Below, one piece after another: positions 8,809-19,013 of a DNA stretch of 64,000 nt. Position numbers and translations under genes: made by a program. The DNA comes from Butyrivibrio sp. NC2002 (GTDB lineage: Bacteria > Bacillota > Clostridia > Lachnospirales > Lachnospiraceae), in the NCBI RefSeq assembly GCF_000702265.1, contig NZ_KL370880.1, positions 534,635 through 598,634 on the forward strand, given 5' to 3'. The notes beneath the pieces were generated by a model. The model had not been told where the DNA came from. It did no database searches and saw nothing but the letters and a program-made list of their open reading frames with translations. Each line of letters starts with the position of its first letter. Within the stretch, counting starts at the first letter, position 1.

Positions 8809-10302
8809 ATGAAAATCAAAGAAATTCTTAAGAATCTCGACTATACTGCATTTGTTGGGAACACAGATAAGGCAGCAAATCTTGAAGAAATGGACATTAC
8901 TGCGGTAGTTCGCGACAACAGAAAAATAGTGCCCGGCTGTCTTTTTATTTGCATAGAAGGCGCTAACTTTGATGGACATTCAGTAGCAGCCGAAGCTTTT
9001 GAAAAGGGTGCTGCCTGCATCGTTACAGAAAAAGCAGTTGATGTTCCCGCTGACTGCGAGGGAGTTATCATAAAAGTTGAGAGTACAAGATATGCGATGG
9101 CATTTATATCTGCTGCATGGTTTGGACATCCCGCAGAAAAGCTCAAAACTATCGGTATTACAGGAACAAAGGGTAAAACAACAACTACTTATCTGATCAG
9201 AAATATGCTCGAGAATGCCGGCCATAAATGCGGACTTATCGGTACGATCGAAGTTATCATAGGTGATGAGCACATTCACTCAGAGAACACTACGCCTGAG
9301 TCTTATGAACTTCAGGAATATATGAGCAGAATGGTTGAGGCCGGATGTGACAGCGTCGTTATGGAAGTATCTTCTCAGGCACTCATGCTTCACAGAAGCC
9401 AGGGCTTTATCTATGACATTGGCATATTTACAAATATTGAGGCAGATCATATCGGCCCTAATGAGCATAAGGACTTCGATGACTATATGCATTGTAAGGG
9501 ACTCTTATTTAAGCAGTGCAAACTTGGAATAGCTAATGCTGACGATCCCAGAATGAAGGATGTTCTTGAAGGTCATACCTGTGAACTTACAACCTATGGT
9601 TTTTCTGAGGAAGCAGATCTTAGAGCTATCAACCTCGCATACATGCATAAGCCCGGTGAACTGGGAGTTTTATTTGATACAGATGGTGATATTTCACTTC
9701 ATGCGCAGGTTCCCACACCCGGCAGATTCAGTGTATACAATGCACTCTGTGCGATAGACGTGGCAAAGCACCTCGGCTGCACAAACGATCAGATAACCGA
9801 TGCACTTAAGAAAGCTCATGTTAAGGGCAGAATTGAGATGGTAAAAGTATCTGATGAATTTACCATGATGATCGACTATGCTCACAATGCGATGGCGCTT
9901 AAGAGCCTTCTTAGCACACTTAGAGATTATCATCCGACTAGACTTATATGCCTGTTTGGCTGCGGCGGAAACAGAGCAAAGAGCAGAAGATTTGAGATGG
10001 GTGAGGTAAGCGGCAGGATTGCGGACTTTACAATCATCACTTCTGACAACCCGCGTTTCGAGGATCCTATCGAAATAATGAAAGATATCGAGACCGGAAT
10101 GAAGAAGACAGACGGTGAATATATTATGATAGAAGACCGAAAGGAAGCTATCAAATATGCTATAGAGCACGGTGAACATGGCGACATCATTGTTCTTGCA
10201 GGTAAAGGTCACGAGGATTATCAGGAAATTAAGGGCGTAAAATATCCTATGGATGAGAGAGTTTTGATCAAAGAGATCCTCGAAGAAATCAAAGCAGAAT
10301 AA
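8809..10302 (+). CDS. murE: UDP-N-acetylmuramoyl-tripeptide synthetase MurE, meso-DAP type
   Basis: Cytosolic Mur ligase of 497 aa that adds the third stem-peptide residue to UDP-MurNAc-L-Ala-D-Glu with ATP. It has the N-terminal UDP-binding domain, a central ATPase P-loop GTKGKTTTT (119-127), the ENTTPESYELQ and EVSSQALML segments, and a C-terminal domain with YAHN and the D413-N-P-R416-F-E-D-P motif. DNPR is the established signature for meso-diaminopimelate; lysine-adding enzymes carry a different sequence here. The peptidoglycan should therefore be DAP-type. The SD GGAGG sits about 11 bases before ATG. priA follows 22 bases later. Confidence 0.94.
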   Translation: MKIKEILKNLDYTAFVGNTDKAANLEEMDITAVVRDNRKIVPGCLFICIEGANFDGHSVAAEAFEKGAACIVTEKAVDVPADCEGVIIKVESTRYAMAFISAAWFGHPAEKLKTIGITGTKGKTTTTYLIRNMLENAGHKCGLIGTIEVIIGDEHIHSENTTPESYELQEYMSRMVEAGCDSVVMEVSSQALMLHRSQGFIYDIGIFTNIEADHIGPNEHKDFDDYMHCKGLLFKQCKLGIANADDPRMKDVLEGHTCELTTYGFSEEADLRAINLAYMHKPGELGVLFDTDGDISLHAQVPTPGRFSVYNALCAIDVAKHLGCTNDQITDALKKAHVKGRIEMVKVSDEFTMMIDYAHNAMALKSLLSTLRDYHPTRLICLFGCGGNRAKSRRFEMGEVSGRIADFTIITSDNPRFEDPIEIMKDIETGMKKTDGEYIMIEDRKEAIKYAIEHGEHGDIIVLAGKGHEDYQEIKGVKYPMDERVLIKEILEEIKAE

Positions 10303-10324
10303 AAAGTAGAAAAAAGCAGGGCAC

Positions 10325-12598
10325 ATGACATTTACAGATAATACTGAATTTACATATGCCAATTTAATAATAGACATTTCACATGAAAAGGTAGACAGAC
10401 CTTTCCAGTATAAGATCCCGGACAGATTAAAGGGCAGGATTGATGTTGGAAGCTGCGTAAAAATACCTTTCGGTAAGGGCAACACTATAAGGACAGGATA
10501 TGTTGTTGAACTGACAGACAAACCGCAGTATGCACCCGATAAGCTAAAAGAGATAGCAGATCTGTCAGAGGATGAGGTGTCCTCTGATATGATCATGGTC
10601 AGACTTGCTGCATGGATACACAGAAGATACGGATCCACAATGATAAATGCTCTGCGTACTGTCCTTCCGGTACGAAAAAAGACGGCAGGATTAAAACACA
10701 AATATGTCCTTCTTAAAACAGACGAGAGGCAGGCTAGAGATTTTTATGCTAATTGTGTAAAAAAGCATCAGGTTGCAAGGGCAAGACTTCTTGAAAAACT
10801 ATTAGAAGACCCCAAAGAGAGAATCCCGTATGAATTTATAACAGGGAAGCTTAATGTGACCGGCGCTGTGATAAAAGCTCTCTCGGATATGGGAATAGTG
10901 CAGGTTGAAGAGGAAAGCTATTACAGAAATCCTGTAAACAGCACATCGTCTGAAAAGAAAAACATTATTTTAAGCGCCGAACAACAAAATATTGTGGACA
11001 GCGTCATAAGTGATTTTGACCGTGGAGATAAGGGAACATATCTCATACACGGGATAACAGGAAGCGGAAAAACTCAAGTTTATATCGAAATGATAGACAA
11101 GATCATTGAGCGCGGGAAGCAGGCCATAGTCCTTATTCCTGAAATCGCCCTGACCTATCAGACACTTATGCGTTTTTACAGGCATTTTGGAGACAGGGTG
11201 TCTGTTATGAACAGTTCATTATCTGCCGGAGAAAAATATGATCAGGCAAAACGTGCAAAAGAGGGAGATATAGATATTATTATTGGCCCAAGATCGGCGC
11301 TGTTTACTCCGTTTCCCAATGTGGGTCTTATCATCATCGACGAGGAACATGAGACTTCCTATAAGAGTGAAACTATGCCCAAATATCATGCAAGGGATGT
11401 GGCTATAGAGCTTTCAAAGCTTGTTCCCGGCGGGGCGAGTGTTGTTCTTGGCTCAGCAACTCCTTCACTTGAATCTTATTACAGGGCTCAAAACGGCGAA
11501 TATAAGCTCTTTGAACTTAATGAGAGACTAACGGGAGGAACTCTTCCTGAAGTAGAGGTTGCAGACCTTAGAGATGAACTAAGAAGCGGCAACAGATCAA
11601 TCTTTAGCAGAGCACTGCAGGAGAGGCTGGAGGAAACATTAAGTAGCGGGCATCAGGCTATGTTATTTATCAATAGGAGAGGACTTGCTGGATTTGTTTC
11701 ATGCAGAGCCTGTGGTTATGTTTTTAAATGTCCTCATTGTGACGTGTCCATGTCGGAGCACAGAGGAGGCATGCTGGTATGCCACTACTGCGGTCATACC
11801 CAGCCTGTCAGCAGGATCTGTCCGGAGTGCGGATCTAAATATGTTTCTGCTTTCAGAGCGGGAACCCAGCAGATAGAAAAAGAAGTATACAAATTTTTCC
11901 CCAAGGCGCGCGTTTTAAGGATGGATGCCGATACGACCAGAACCAAGGGAAGCTATGAAAAGATATTGTCCTCTTTTGCTTCAGAGGAAGCTGACATTCT
12001 GGTGGGAACACAGATGATAGTAAAGGGACATGATTTCCCAAATGTTACTTTGGTCGGAGTGTTGGCTGCTGATATGTCCTTGAATGCCGCGGATTACAGA
12101 GCGGGCGAGAGAACATTCCAGCTACTTACTCAGGCTGCAGGAAGAGCAGGAAGAGGAAAATACCCGGGGCATGTTGTCATACAGTCCTATCAGCCTGATA
12201 ACTACAGCATCGTATGTTCAAAGAATCAGGACTATAAAGCTTTTTACGAAGAGGAAATATCCTACAGGTCACTTCTTAAATATCCTCCGACCGCACATAT
12301 GCTGGCAATTCAGATATGGGCTATGGATGAAGATTTCGGAAAAGAAAAGGCAAATTACTTAAGGGCTGTCATCGAAAGAATGAGAATTGAAGGAGCAATA
12401 ATAATAGGACCTGCCTCCGCAGCCATAAGTAAAATAAACGATATATACAGAATGGTAATATATGTAAAACATGAGAACATAGATTGCCTCATAGAAATGA
12501 AGGATGCTATTGCATTTGAACTTGACGATTTTGAGAAAAAAGGAGAGCTTAGCAGACTTCAGGTACAATTTGATTTTGATCCTGTACAGGGATTTTGA
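10325..12598 (+). CDS. priA: Primosomal replication restart helicase PriA (N')
   Basis: A 757-aa 3'-5' DNA helicase that restarts collapsed replication forks. N-terminal 3'BD domain, then a winged-helix region, then helicase core with Walker A GITGSGKTQVYIE and Walker B IIIDEEHETSYKS, motif III LGSATPSLESYY, a zinc-binding region with CRACGYVFKCPHC, CHYCGH and CPECGS, and motifs V and VI ending with QAAGRAGRG. The C-terminal domain finishes at QFDFDPVQGF. All expected motifs are intact. The SD is weak (AGGG before ATG 10325), consistent with coupling to murE. Confidence 0.95.
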   Translation: MTFTDNTEFTYANLIIDISHEKVDRPFQYKIPDRLKGRIDVGSCVKIPFGKGNTIRTGYVVELTDKPQYAPDKLKEIADLSEDEVSSDMIMVRLAAWIHRRYGSTMINALRTVLPVRKKTAGLKHKYVLLKTDERQARDFYANCVKKHQVARARLLEKLLEDPKERIPYEFITGKLNVTGAVIKALSDMGIVQVEEESYYRNPVNSTSSEKKNIILSAEQQNIVDSVISDFDRGDKGTYLIHGITGSGKTQVYIEMIDKIIERGKQAIVLIPEIALTYQTLMRFYRHFGDRVSVMNSSLSAGEKYDQAKRAKEGDIDIIIGPRSALFTPFPNVGLIIIDEEHETSYKSETMPKYHARDVAIELSKLVPGGASVVLGSATPSLESYYRAQNGEYKLFELNERLTGGTLPEVEVADLRDELRSGNRSIFSRALQERLEETLSSGHQAMLFINRRGLAGFVSCRACGYVFKCPHCDVSMSEHRGGMLVCHYCGHTQPVSRICPECGSKYVSAFRAGTQQIEKEVYKFFPKARVLRMDADTTRTKGSYEKILSSFASEEADILVGTQMIVKGHDFPNVTLVGVLAADMSLNAADYRAGERTFQLLTQAAGRAGRGKYPGHVVIQSYQPDNYSIVCSKNQDYKAFYEEEISYRSLLKYPPTAHMLAIQIWAMDEDFGKEKANYLRAVIERMRIEGAIIIGPASAAISKINDIYRMVIYVKHENIDCLIEMKDAIAFELDDFEKKGELSRLQVQFDFDPVQGF

Positions 12599-12604
12599 TA
12601 TGAA

Positions 12605-12640
12605 AAACGTCGCTTGGATTTCAAGCGACGTTTGTTCTTT
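12605..12640. terminator. Bidirectional terminator, priA and lipoprotein gene
   Basis: Perfect 12-bp stem AAACGTCGCTTG / CAAGCGACGTTT (12605-12616, 12622-12633), 5-nt loop, T-rich on the plus side and A-rich before the stem, so it can serve both converging genes. Confidence 0.88.
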
Positions 12641-12664
12641 GAGGGATATTTTTGTTAAAACTAC

Positions 12665-14020
12665 TTAGAAATCTTCGCCAAGTTCTTCGTCGATGATGCC
12701 GTACTGATCTGCGAAGTAGCGAGTATTATTGATCAGTTCGTTGATTGTATAAGTCTGTGTGAAGAGAACTTCGTTAGCATAGTGTGTGCTGTCGGTTGCA
12801 GTGATAGTAACATCTGTATCAAGGTCAAACAGTTCGTATCCGATGATAACAGGGATTGTTGTGCCGGGTTCGATGTCATTGTAGTTGAAGGTGCTTGCTC
12901 CGGTTATATAGCTTGATGAAAGAGAGTAGCCACCCTGCTGTGCTTTGGCATCAACAACTGAAGAGAAGGACATTGATTCATCTGAGTTGTTGGTGAATTC
13001 GCCTACAAGGAATACTGCAGGAGCAGTATAGTTTTCGTTGATACCGATAACGGCAGCATCTACTCTGAATGAGAATTTACTTGAAGTATCTGCGCTGCCG
13101 GCCTTTATTGTATCAGCTGTTGCGGAGGCATCTGTGAGAGCGATGCTCTTTTCAAGGACTGATGCGCTGTCAAAGCTGTAGGAATCAACGATTTTTACAT
13201 CAACATTGCTTACATTGTCGCTAAGCTGATAGATCTGTCTGAATTCGATGGAAACACCGGGCTGAATATCTTTATATCCGTTTCCTTCTTTTTCATCATC
13301 TGATAAGGGATGATTGTAAGGAAGATATGCAGATGAGAGTTCTACACCATTCTGGAAAGCCTTTGCGTCTAAGGAACCAAGGAAGCTTGCAGCTTCTTGA
13401 CTGTTATTTGTAAAGATATAGTCTACTATAAGAAGATTGTTTCCTTCGCCGTCATCAGTGAGTACTGCACCTTCAATAGCTGCGCTGTACTGTGAAACAG
13501 AGCCTTTTCTCTCAAGCTCTTCAATCTTGATCGTCTCATCCATTACATCGAGCTTTTTCTTGTAATCTTCGGTGTAAGATGAGCAGGTAAGATGAAGGTC
13601 ACCGGTGCTGTATTCGCTAGGAAGCTCAAAAACAGCCTGAAGGAGCTTTTGTTCATCCGGAGCAACAGTAGTGTCATCAGAAATAACATACGGATTGCTG
13701 TACATAGGATATCCACTTTCAAGAGGAGTTCCGTTAAGAGTTGCACTCATGTCAAGACTGAATGAAATCTGTGTTTCGTTTTCATCTGCATTATTTGTGC
13801 CCATATAATTGACAAACAAAAGGTCATTGCCGTCTGTGCCATTGGAACAGATAAATGCTTCGCTAAATTCGTAATTGTGAATAGGTGTCGAAGAACTTGT
13901 AAATCTGCTCAAAAGAGAACTTCCAAGTCTGACATAGAAACCTACAGGTCCACATCCTGACGTGAATGCCAATGAGCAGACCAAGACCATAGAAACTAAA
14001 AAACGTTGTACTTTTTTCAT
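12665..14020 (-). CDS. Secreted lipoprotein with repeated DUF5067-like domains
   Basis: A 451-aa surface lipoprotein. The N-terminal signal (about residues 1-22) ends in the lipobox FTSGC. Three related beta-rich repeats follow, near 45-160, 178-290 and 315-430, each with a pattern like LLIVDYIFTNNSQEAASF (NLLFVNYMGTNNADEN, NLLIVDYIFTNNS, AVFLVGEFTNNSDES), an Ig-like domain resembling DUF5067. Such domains are common in Firmicutes lipoproteins of unknown function. It reads alone, converging on priA. The SD AAGGGGA precedes ATG 14020 on the reverse strand. The family match is from memory of the pattern; function is not known. Confidence 0.72.
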   Translation of the reverse strand: MKKVQRFLVSMVLVCSLAFTSGCGPVGFYVRLGSSLLSRFTSSSTPIHNYEFSEAFICSNGTDGNDLLFVNYMGTNNADENETQISFSLDMSATLNGTPLESGYPMYSNPYVISDDTTVAPDEQKLLQAVFELPSEYSTGDLHLTCSSYTEDYKKKLDVMDETIKIEELERKGSVSQYSAAIEGAVLTDDGEGNNLLIVDYIFTNNSQEAASFLGSLDAKAFQNGVELSSAYLPYNHPLSDDEKEGNGYKDIQPGVSIEFRQIYQLSDNVSNVDVKIVDSYSFDSASVLEKSIALTDASATADTIKAGSADTSSKFSFRVDAAVIGINENYTAPAVFLVGEFTNNSDESMSFSSVVDAKAQQGGYSLSSSYITGASTFNYNDIEPGTTIPVIIGYELFDLDTDVTITATDSTHYANEVLFTQTYTINELINNTRYFADQYGIIDEELGEDF

Positions 14021-14197
14021 GATTTTCCCCTTTATGATTTATTCCCCCTGCGACAATTTAACACACAATAATGAAAAAAGCAACAATTTTCAAAAAATAT
14101 TGGTTTTCTAATTGATGAAACAGAATACTTTTTAAATTTGAGATTTGTGGTATAGTGTTATAGAACATTTGTATATTTATAGAAAGAAGGAATAGAG

Positions 14198-14680
14198 ATG
14201 GCGCTTAGAGAAATCAGAGAATATGGCGATGACGTTCTTGCACGTCCCTGCAAAGAGGTTAAAGAAGTTACTCCCAGAATAAGAGAACTTGTTGATGATA
14301 TGCTTGAAACTATGTACGAGGCAAATGGTGTTGGACTTGCTGCTCCACAGGTGGGAGTTCTTAAGAGGATCGTGGTGATTGATTGTACCGGAGATGATCC
14401 TCATATTTTAATAAATCCTGTGATCCTAGAGACAAGCGGAGAGCAGACAGGATATGAAGGATGTCTTTCACTTCCCGGAAAGTCAGGAATTGTAACAAGA
14501 CCCAACTACGCAAAGGTAAGAGCGTATGACCTTGATATGAAGCCTTTTGAGCTTGAAGGAACAGAACTTCTTGCAAGAGCTATCTGTCATGAGCTTGATC
14601 ATCTTGACGGTCATATGTATGTCGAGAAGGTTGAAGGAGATCTTGTAGATAACGAGGAGCTTTCGCAGGAAGCCGAGTAA
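14198..14680 (+). CDS. def: Peptide deformylase
   Basis: Removes the formyl group from the N-terminal fMet of new proteins, acting at the ribosome exit. 160 aa, with the three class motifs GVGLAAPQVG (44-53), EGCLSLPG (C89 metal ligand) and HELDHLDG (H131, E132, H135), so the Fe2+ site and catalytic Glu are complete. It leads an operon with fmt, which adds the same formyl group. The SD AAGAAGGAA lies about 8 bases ahead of ATG. Confidence 0.96.
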   Translation: MALREIREYGDDVLARPCKEVKEVTPRIRELVDDMLETMYEANGVGLAAPQVGVLKRIVVIDCTGDDPHILINPVILETSGEQTGYEGCLSLPGKSGIVTRPNYAKVRAYDLDMKPFELEGTELLARAICHELDHLDGHMYVEKVEGDLVDNEELSQEAE

Positions 14681-14690
14681 ATGTACAAAA

Positions 14691-14736
14691 GAGCCCTTAA
14701 ATGGTAAACTGATATTGCCGAAATAGGGCTTCTTTT
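14691..14736 (+). terminator. Possible attenuator between def and fmt
   Basis: GAGCCCT (14691-14697) pairs with AGGGCTT (14725-14731) around a 27-nt loop, followed by CTTTT. The stem is short and the loop large, so partial termination is the most likely role. Confidence 0.45.
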
Positions 14737-14760
14737 AATTAATAAGGAGATACAAAATAA

Positions 14761-15690
14761 ATGAAAATAGTATATATGGGGACACCGGATTTTGCTGTTC
14801 CGGCTCTTGAAGCGCTGATAGAAGCAGGTCATGAGATAACTGCAGTTGTTACGCAGCCAGACAGACCAAAGGGCAGGGGAAAGGAAATGGCATTTTCGCC
14901 TGTAAAGGAATGTGCTCTTAAGCATGGTCTTCAGATTTTTCAGCCTGAAAAGATAAAAGAGGAGAATGCGGTAAATACACTTAAGTCTTTTGAAGCAGAT
15001 ATCTATGTAGTTGCAGCATTTGGACAGATTTTGTCTCAGGAAATACTTGATATACCCAGATTTGGATGCATCAATATACATGCATCTATTCTTCCCAAAT
15101 ACAGAGGTGCTGCGCCGATACAGTTTGCAATCCTGGAGGGAGATGCAGAGACGGGTGTTACTATCCAGCAGATGAATGCAGGAATGGATACCGGCGATAT
15201 CATTGCGATAAAAACAATTCCAATAACGGAAACCGATACTGCAGGCAGCATGTTTGATAAACTCATGATGCTTGGTGCTGAGCTTGTTACAGAGACTTTG
15301 CCAAAAATCGAAAAGGGTGAGATCACACCTGTTCCCCAGGATGAGTCTAAGGCAACAAAATGCGGCAAGATCCATAAGGAAATGGGCCATATAAACTGGA
15401 ATGCTTCAGCATCCTCTATTTCCAATCTGGTAAGAGCAATGAATCCCTGGCCAAGTTCATTTACAAGAATAAATGGCAAGATGCTCAAGATATGGACAGT
15501 AAAGGCAATTCCCGAGAGAGCAAACAATGTTCCGGGTACGGTTTACAGTGTTGATAAAGATTCGTTTTGCGTAAATACAGGTGACGGAATACTTGAAATT
15601 TCTGAGGTACAGCTTGAAGGTAAAAAGAGAATGGATGTTAAGAGCTTCCTTCTCGGATATGATATTGAAAAAGGTATGACACTTGGCTGA
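14761..15690 (+). CDS. fmt: Methionyl-tRNA formyltransferase
   Basis: Formylates initiator Met-tRNA with 10-formyl-THF. 309 aa, standard length. The N-terminal catalytic domain starts IVYMGTPDFAVPALEALI and carries N105, H107 (INIHASILPKYRGAAP) and D143 of MNAGMDTGDI, the catalytic triad of the family. The C-terminal tRNA-binding OB-fold domain begins near residue 205 (INWNASASSISNLVRAMNPWP). Clear SD AAGGAGA before ATG. It sits second in def-fmt-yugP-rsmB-rlmN. Confidence 0.95.
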   Translation: MKIVYMGTPDFAVPALEALIEAGHEITAVVTQPDRPKGRGKEMAFSPVKECALKHGLQIFQPEKIKEENAVNTLKSFEADIYVVAAFGQILSQEILDIPRFGCINIHASILPKYRGAAPIQFAILEGDAETGVTIQQMNAGMDTGDIIAIKTIPITETDTAGSMFDKLMMLGAELVTETLPKIEKGEITPVPQDESKATKCGKIHKEMGHINWNASASSISNLVRAMNPWPSSFTRINGKMLKIWTVKAIPERANNVPGTVYSVDKDSFCVNTGDGILEISEVQLEGKKRMDVKSFLLGYDIEKGMTLG

Positions 15691-15739
15691 ATTACTGAAA
15701 AATAAAAATAATAGAGGCAGCAGGCCTTAGGAGGTAATT

Positions 15740-16453
15740 ATGTATCATTACGGATATTACAGCATGTTTTATGATCCCACATATATTCTTGTTTTGATCG
15801 GAGCCGTTTTGTGTATGGCTGCCAGCGGGTTGGTTAATGCAACCTATAGCAAATATGCAAGAGTAAGAAGCATGACCGGTAAAACAGGAGCTCAGGTTGC
15901 ACAGGAGCTTCTTATGAGAAATGGAATAACAGATGTAAGAGTGGCACATGTTTCAGGCAATCTTACGGACCATTATGATCCCAGAACCAAAACAGTTAAT
16001 TTGTCTGATGCTACTTATGATTCAAACAGCGTTGCAGCTATAGGCGTTGCTGCACATGAATGCGGACATGTACTTCAGCATCACACAGGATATGTTCCGC
16101 TTAGCATCAGGGCAGCTCTTGTACCTGCTGCAAATATCGGTTCAAAGCTGGGACTGCCGATAATCATTCTTGGAATTATTATTGGTATGACACCGCTTGC
16201 AAAGCTGGGCATCGTAGTATTTTCACTTGCTGTTGCTTTTCAGCTTGTAACACTACCCGTTGAGTTTAATGCATCTAGCAGAGCACTGGTAATGCTTGGA
16301 GATTATGGAATACTTGCTGAGGATGAACTTAGTAAGTCAAGAAAGGTTCTTTCTGCAGCTGCACTTACATATGTTGCTGCAGCTGCATCATCGATATTGC
16401 AGCTGCTTAGACTTGTTCTTATTGTAGGTGGCGGAAACAGAAGGCGGGACTAA
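15740..16453 (+). CDS. YugP-family membrane zinc metallopeptidase
   Basis: Membrane protease of the YugP (DUF2224-type) group, 237 aa. One N-terminal helix (residues 15-32), a cytosolic or membrane-facing catalytic part with HECGH (H106, E107, H110; zinc ligands and catalytic Glu), and two or three further helices ending at about 230. The substrate is unknown. The location inside the def-fmt-rsmB-rlmN operon is typical for Clostridia. The SD AGGAGG at 15729-15734 is strong. The stop TAA (16451-16453) comes one base before the rsmB start. Confidence 0.85.
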   Translation: MYHYGYYSMFYDPTYILVLIGAVLCMAASGLVNATYSKYARVRSMTGKTGAQVAQELLMRNGITDVRVAHVSGNLTDHYDPRTKTVNLSDATYDSNSVAAIGVAAHECGHVLQHHTGYVPLSIRAALVPAANIGSKLGLPIIILGIIIGMTPLAKLGIVVFSLAVAFQLVTLPVEFNASSRALVMLGDYGILAEDELSKSRKVLSAAALTYVAAAASSILQLLRLVLIVGGGNRRRD

Positions 16454-16454
16454 T

Positions 16455-17837
16455 ATGGCAATGCAGATAAATGAAAGAGATATAGCTTTTGGCATATTGA
16501 TGGATATGGAGAAAAAAGGTGTCAGAGAGTTTGCAGGGGTGAAGCATGCCCTCGACAGAATGGACTATCTTGATACCAAAAGCAAGGCATTCATCAAATA
16601 TCTTGCAGAGGGCACGATCGAAAGAACCATAACTTTGGATTATATAATCAATCTGTATGCCAAAACCGGCACTGCTAAGATGAATCCAAATATTCGCTGC
16701 ATAATAAGAATGGGAACCTTCCAGATCATGTATATGGACTCCGTTCCTGATTCGGCAGCAGTTAATGAGTCTGTAAAGCTTGTAATAAACCACGGACTTA
16801 AGAATCTGAAAGGCTTTGTAAACGGAGTCCTGAGAAACATTGCAAGAAATAAGGACAATATAGATTGGCCGGATCCCGGAGTTACCAGAAGCACAAAAAG
16901 TGCATATTTGGCCATAAGATATTCTCAGCCGCAGTGGCTTGCGGATAAATGGAGCAGTGACTATGGTCTTGATAAGACACTTACGGCATTTAAGTTTTTC
17001 CTTGAGCCAAGACCCGTCACGATAAGATTCAGCAAAAGATATAAAGCAGAGGATATTAAGAGCCTTGTAGCCAAAATGAAGACGGCTAATGATGGCAGAA
17101 TAGTTCTTAAAGCAAGCCCTGTTCTTCCGTATGCGCTTAATATGTACCATACTGATAATATCATGTACATTCCCGGTTTTTCGGAAGGTGCGTGGATTGT
17201 TCAGGACGTAAGCTCAATGCTTGTTGGTGAAGTTGCAAATGTAAAGCCTGGAAATACCGTGATCGATGTCTGCGCAGCTCCAGGAGGTAAGAGCCTTCAC
17301 GCAGCAGATAATATGAATGGAACAGGAAAAGTAATAGCCTGCGATATATCTGAGAACAAATGCATGCTCATCCAGGAGAACGTGCGAAGAATGCAGCTTG
17401 ATAATGTAGAGGTACGTCAGAATGACGCATCAAAGCATAGAGAAGAATTTGAAAATGCAGCTGATGTGCTTCTTTGCGATCTTCCTTGCACGGGACTTGG
17501 TGTTATCGGAAGAAAACCCGATATCAAGATGAATACAGAGCCAGCGGCTATACGTGCTCTTCAGGAAAAGCAGAGAGAAATCCTTTCCTGCGTGTGGGAC
17601 TATGTCAAAGTGGGTGGCACGCTTGTTTACAGTACCTGCACGATGACAAAAGAAGAAAATGACGACAATGTAGCATGGTTTCTTGAAAACTATCCCTTTG
17701 AAGCAGTTGATATTACAGACAGGCTTCCTGAGATGATGAGAGAAAAGGAAACGGTAAAGAACGGATATATTCAGCTTGCTCCGGGTGAGTATGGCACAGA
17801 TGGATTCTTTATAGCCAAGTTCAGGAGAATAAGTTAA
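16455..17837 (+). CDS. rsmB: 16S rRNA (cytosine-967-C5)-methyltransferase
   Basis: SAM-dependent RNA m5C methyltransferase, 460 aa from ATG 16455. A GTG at 16428 in the same frame would add 9 residues inside the previous gene; GGCGGGA ahead of ATG 16455 favours the shorter form. The N-terminal NusB-like domain covers about 1-135; the catalytic part has the SAM motif DVCAAPGGKSLHAAD, LCDLPCTGLGVIGRKPD (motif IV, catalytic-release Cys) and YSTCTMTKEEND (motif VI nucleophile Cys). Length and both cysteines match RsmB. Confidence 0.93.
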   Translation: MAMQINERDIAFGILMDMEKKGVREFAGVKHALDRMDYLDTKSKAFIKYLAEGTIERTITLDYIINLYAKTGTAKMNPNIRCIIRMGTFQIMYMDSVPDSAAVNESVKLVINHGLKNLKGFVNGVLRNIARNKDNIDWPDPGVTRSTKSAYLAIRYSQPQWLADKWSSDYGLDKTLTAFKFFLEPRPVTIRFSKRYKAEDIKSLVAKMKTANDGRIVLKASPVLPYALNMYHTDNIMYIPGFSEGAWIVQDVSSMLVGEVANVKPGNTVIDVCAAPGGKSLHAADNMNGTGKVIACDISENKCMLIQENVRRMQLDNVEVRQNDASKHREEFENAADVLLCDLPCTGLGVIGRKPDIKMNTEPAAIRALQEKQREILSCVWDYVKVGGTLVYSTCTMTKEENDDNVAWFLENYPFEAVDITDRLPEMMREKETVKNGYIQLAPGEYGTDGFFIAKFRRIS

Positions 17838-17852
17838 AAGTAAGAAATAAGT

Positions 17853-18893
17853 ATGACAGATATTAAATCATTGGATCTAAATGAATTAAAAGAATATATG
17901 AAAGGTATTGGTGAGGCTCCATTCAGGGCAGGTCAGTTATATGACTGGATGCATGTGAAGATGGCAAGGTCTTTTGACGAGATGACAAACCTCTCCAAGA
18001 ACCTCAGAGAAAAGCTCAAAAATGAGTGTTCCTTCGTATCTCTTGGGATTGAGAGAATGCAGGAATCTAAAATTGATGGCACAAGAAAATATTTGTTTTC
18101 TCTTGCAGACGGCAATCTTATAGAGAGTGTTTTCATGAAATACAAATTTGGAAACAGTGTATGCGTATCATCTCAGGTAGGATGCAGAATGGGCTGCAGG
18201 TTTTGCGCATCAACAATAGACGGTGTTGAGAGAAACCTTGAGCCGTCAGAAATACTTGATCAGATATATGCGATTTCAAGGGACACCGGAGAGAAGATAT
18301 CGAGAATCGTGGTTATGGGAAGTGGAGAACCGCTTGATAATTATGATAACGTACTAAAATTTGTAAAGCTTCTTTCTGATAAAAATGGATTGAATATCGG
18401 GCAGAGAAATATAACAGTTTCTACCTGCGGAATTGTTCCCAATATTGACAGACTTTCAGATGAAAAGCTTCAGATCAATCTGGCTATTTCGCTGCATGCA
18501 TCAAATCAGGAGAAGAGGCAGCAGCTTATGCCTATAGCAAATAAGTACTCGATTGATGAACTTATTGAAGCCTGTAAGAGGTACTTTGACAGGACAGGCA
18601 GACAGCTTACTTTTGAATATTCGCTGGTTGGCGGAGTAAATGATTTTGATGAAGACGCAGATGAATTATCTCAGCTTTTATCAGGTCTTAACTGTGTTGT
18701 GAATCTGATCCCCGTAAATCCGATAAAGGAGAGGGACTTTGTTGAAAGCACAAAGGAGAGAGTCAGAGATTTTCAGAAGCGCCTCGAAAAGAGAAACATA
18801 AATGCAACGATCAGGCGAGAGATGGGACGCGACATTGACGGTGCCTGCGGCCAACTAAGGCGCAGACATTTAAGTGGAGAATTAAAACTATAG
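17853..18893 (+). CDS. rlmN: 23S rRNA m2A2503 / tRNA m2A37 methyltransferase RlmN
   Basis: Radical-SAM methyltransferase of 346 aa, the normal RlmN length. The Fe-S cluster motif is C111-x3-C115-x2-C118 (CRMGCRFCAS), with MGSGEPLDN downstream and the conserved C-terminal region TIRREMGRDIDGACGQLR containing the Cys that carries the methyl to A2503. It is the last gene of the def operon. In many Firmicutes stp and prkC follow; here the unit stops and a 211-bp gap follows. Confidence 0.95.
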   Translation: MTDIKSLDLNELKEYMKGIGEAPFRAGQLYDWMHVKMARSFDEMTNLSKNLREKLKNECSFVSLGIERMQESKIDGTRKYLFSLADGNLIESVFMKYKFGNSVCVSSQVGCRMGCRFCASTIDGVERNLEPSEILDQIYAISRDTGEKISRIVVMGSGEPLDNYDNVLKFVKLLSDKNGLNIGQRNITVSTCGIVPNIDRLSDEKLQINLAISLHASNQEKRQQLMPIANKYSIDELIEACKRYFDRTGRQLTFEYSLVGGVNDFDEDADELSQLLSGLNCVVNLIPVNPIKERDFVESTKERVRDFQKRLEKRNINATIRREMGRDIDGACGQLRRRHLSGELKL

Positions 18894-19013
18894 CAATAAT
18901 GTTACTCCACTGACCTCATCCTTCCCTTCTTGCTTAGGTAGTAGTAGCAGCCAAAAAACTTCTGATTACACCAGTACTACATTATAAACATTCATTTGTT
19001 TTTGAGTAATATA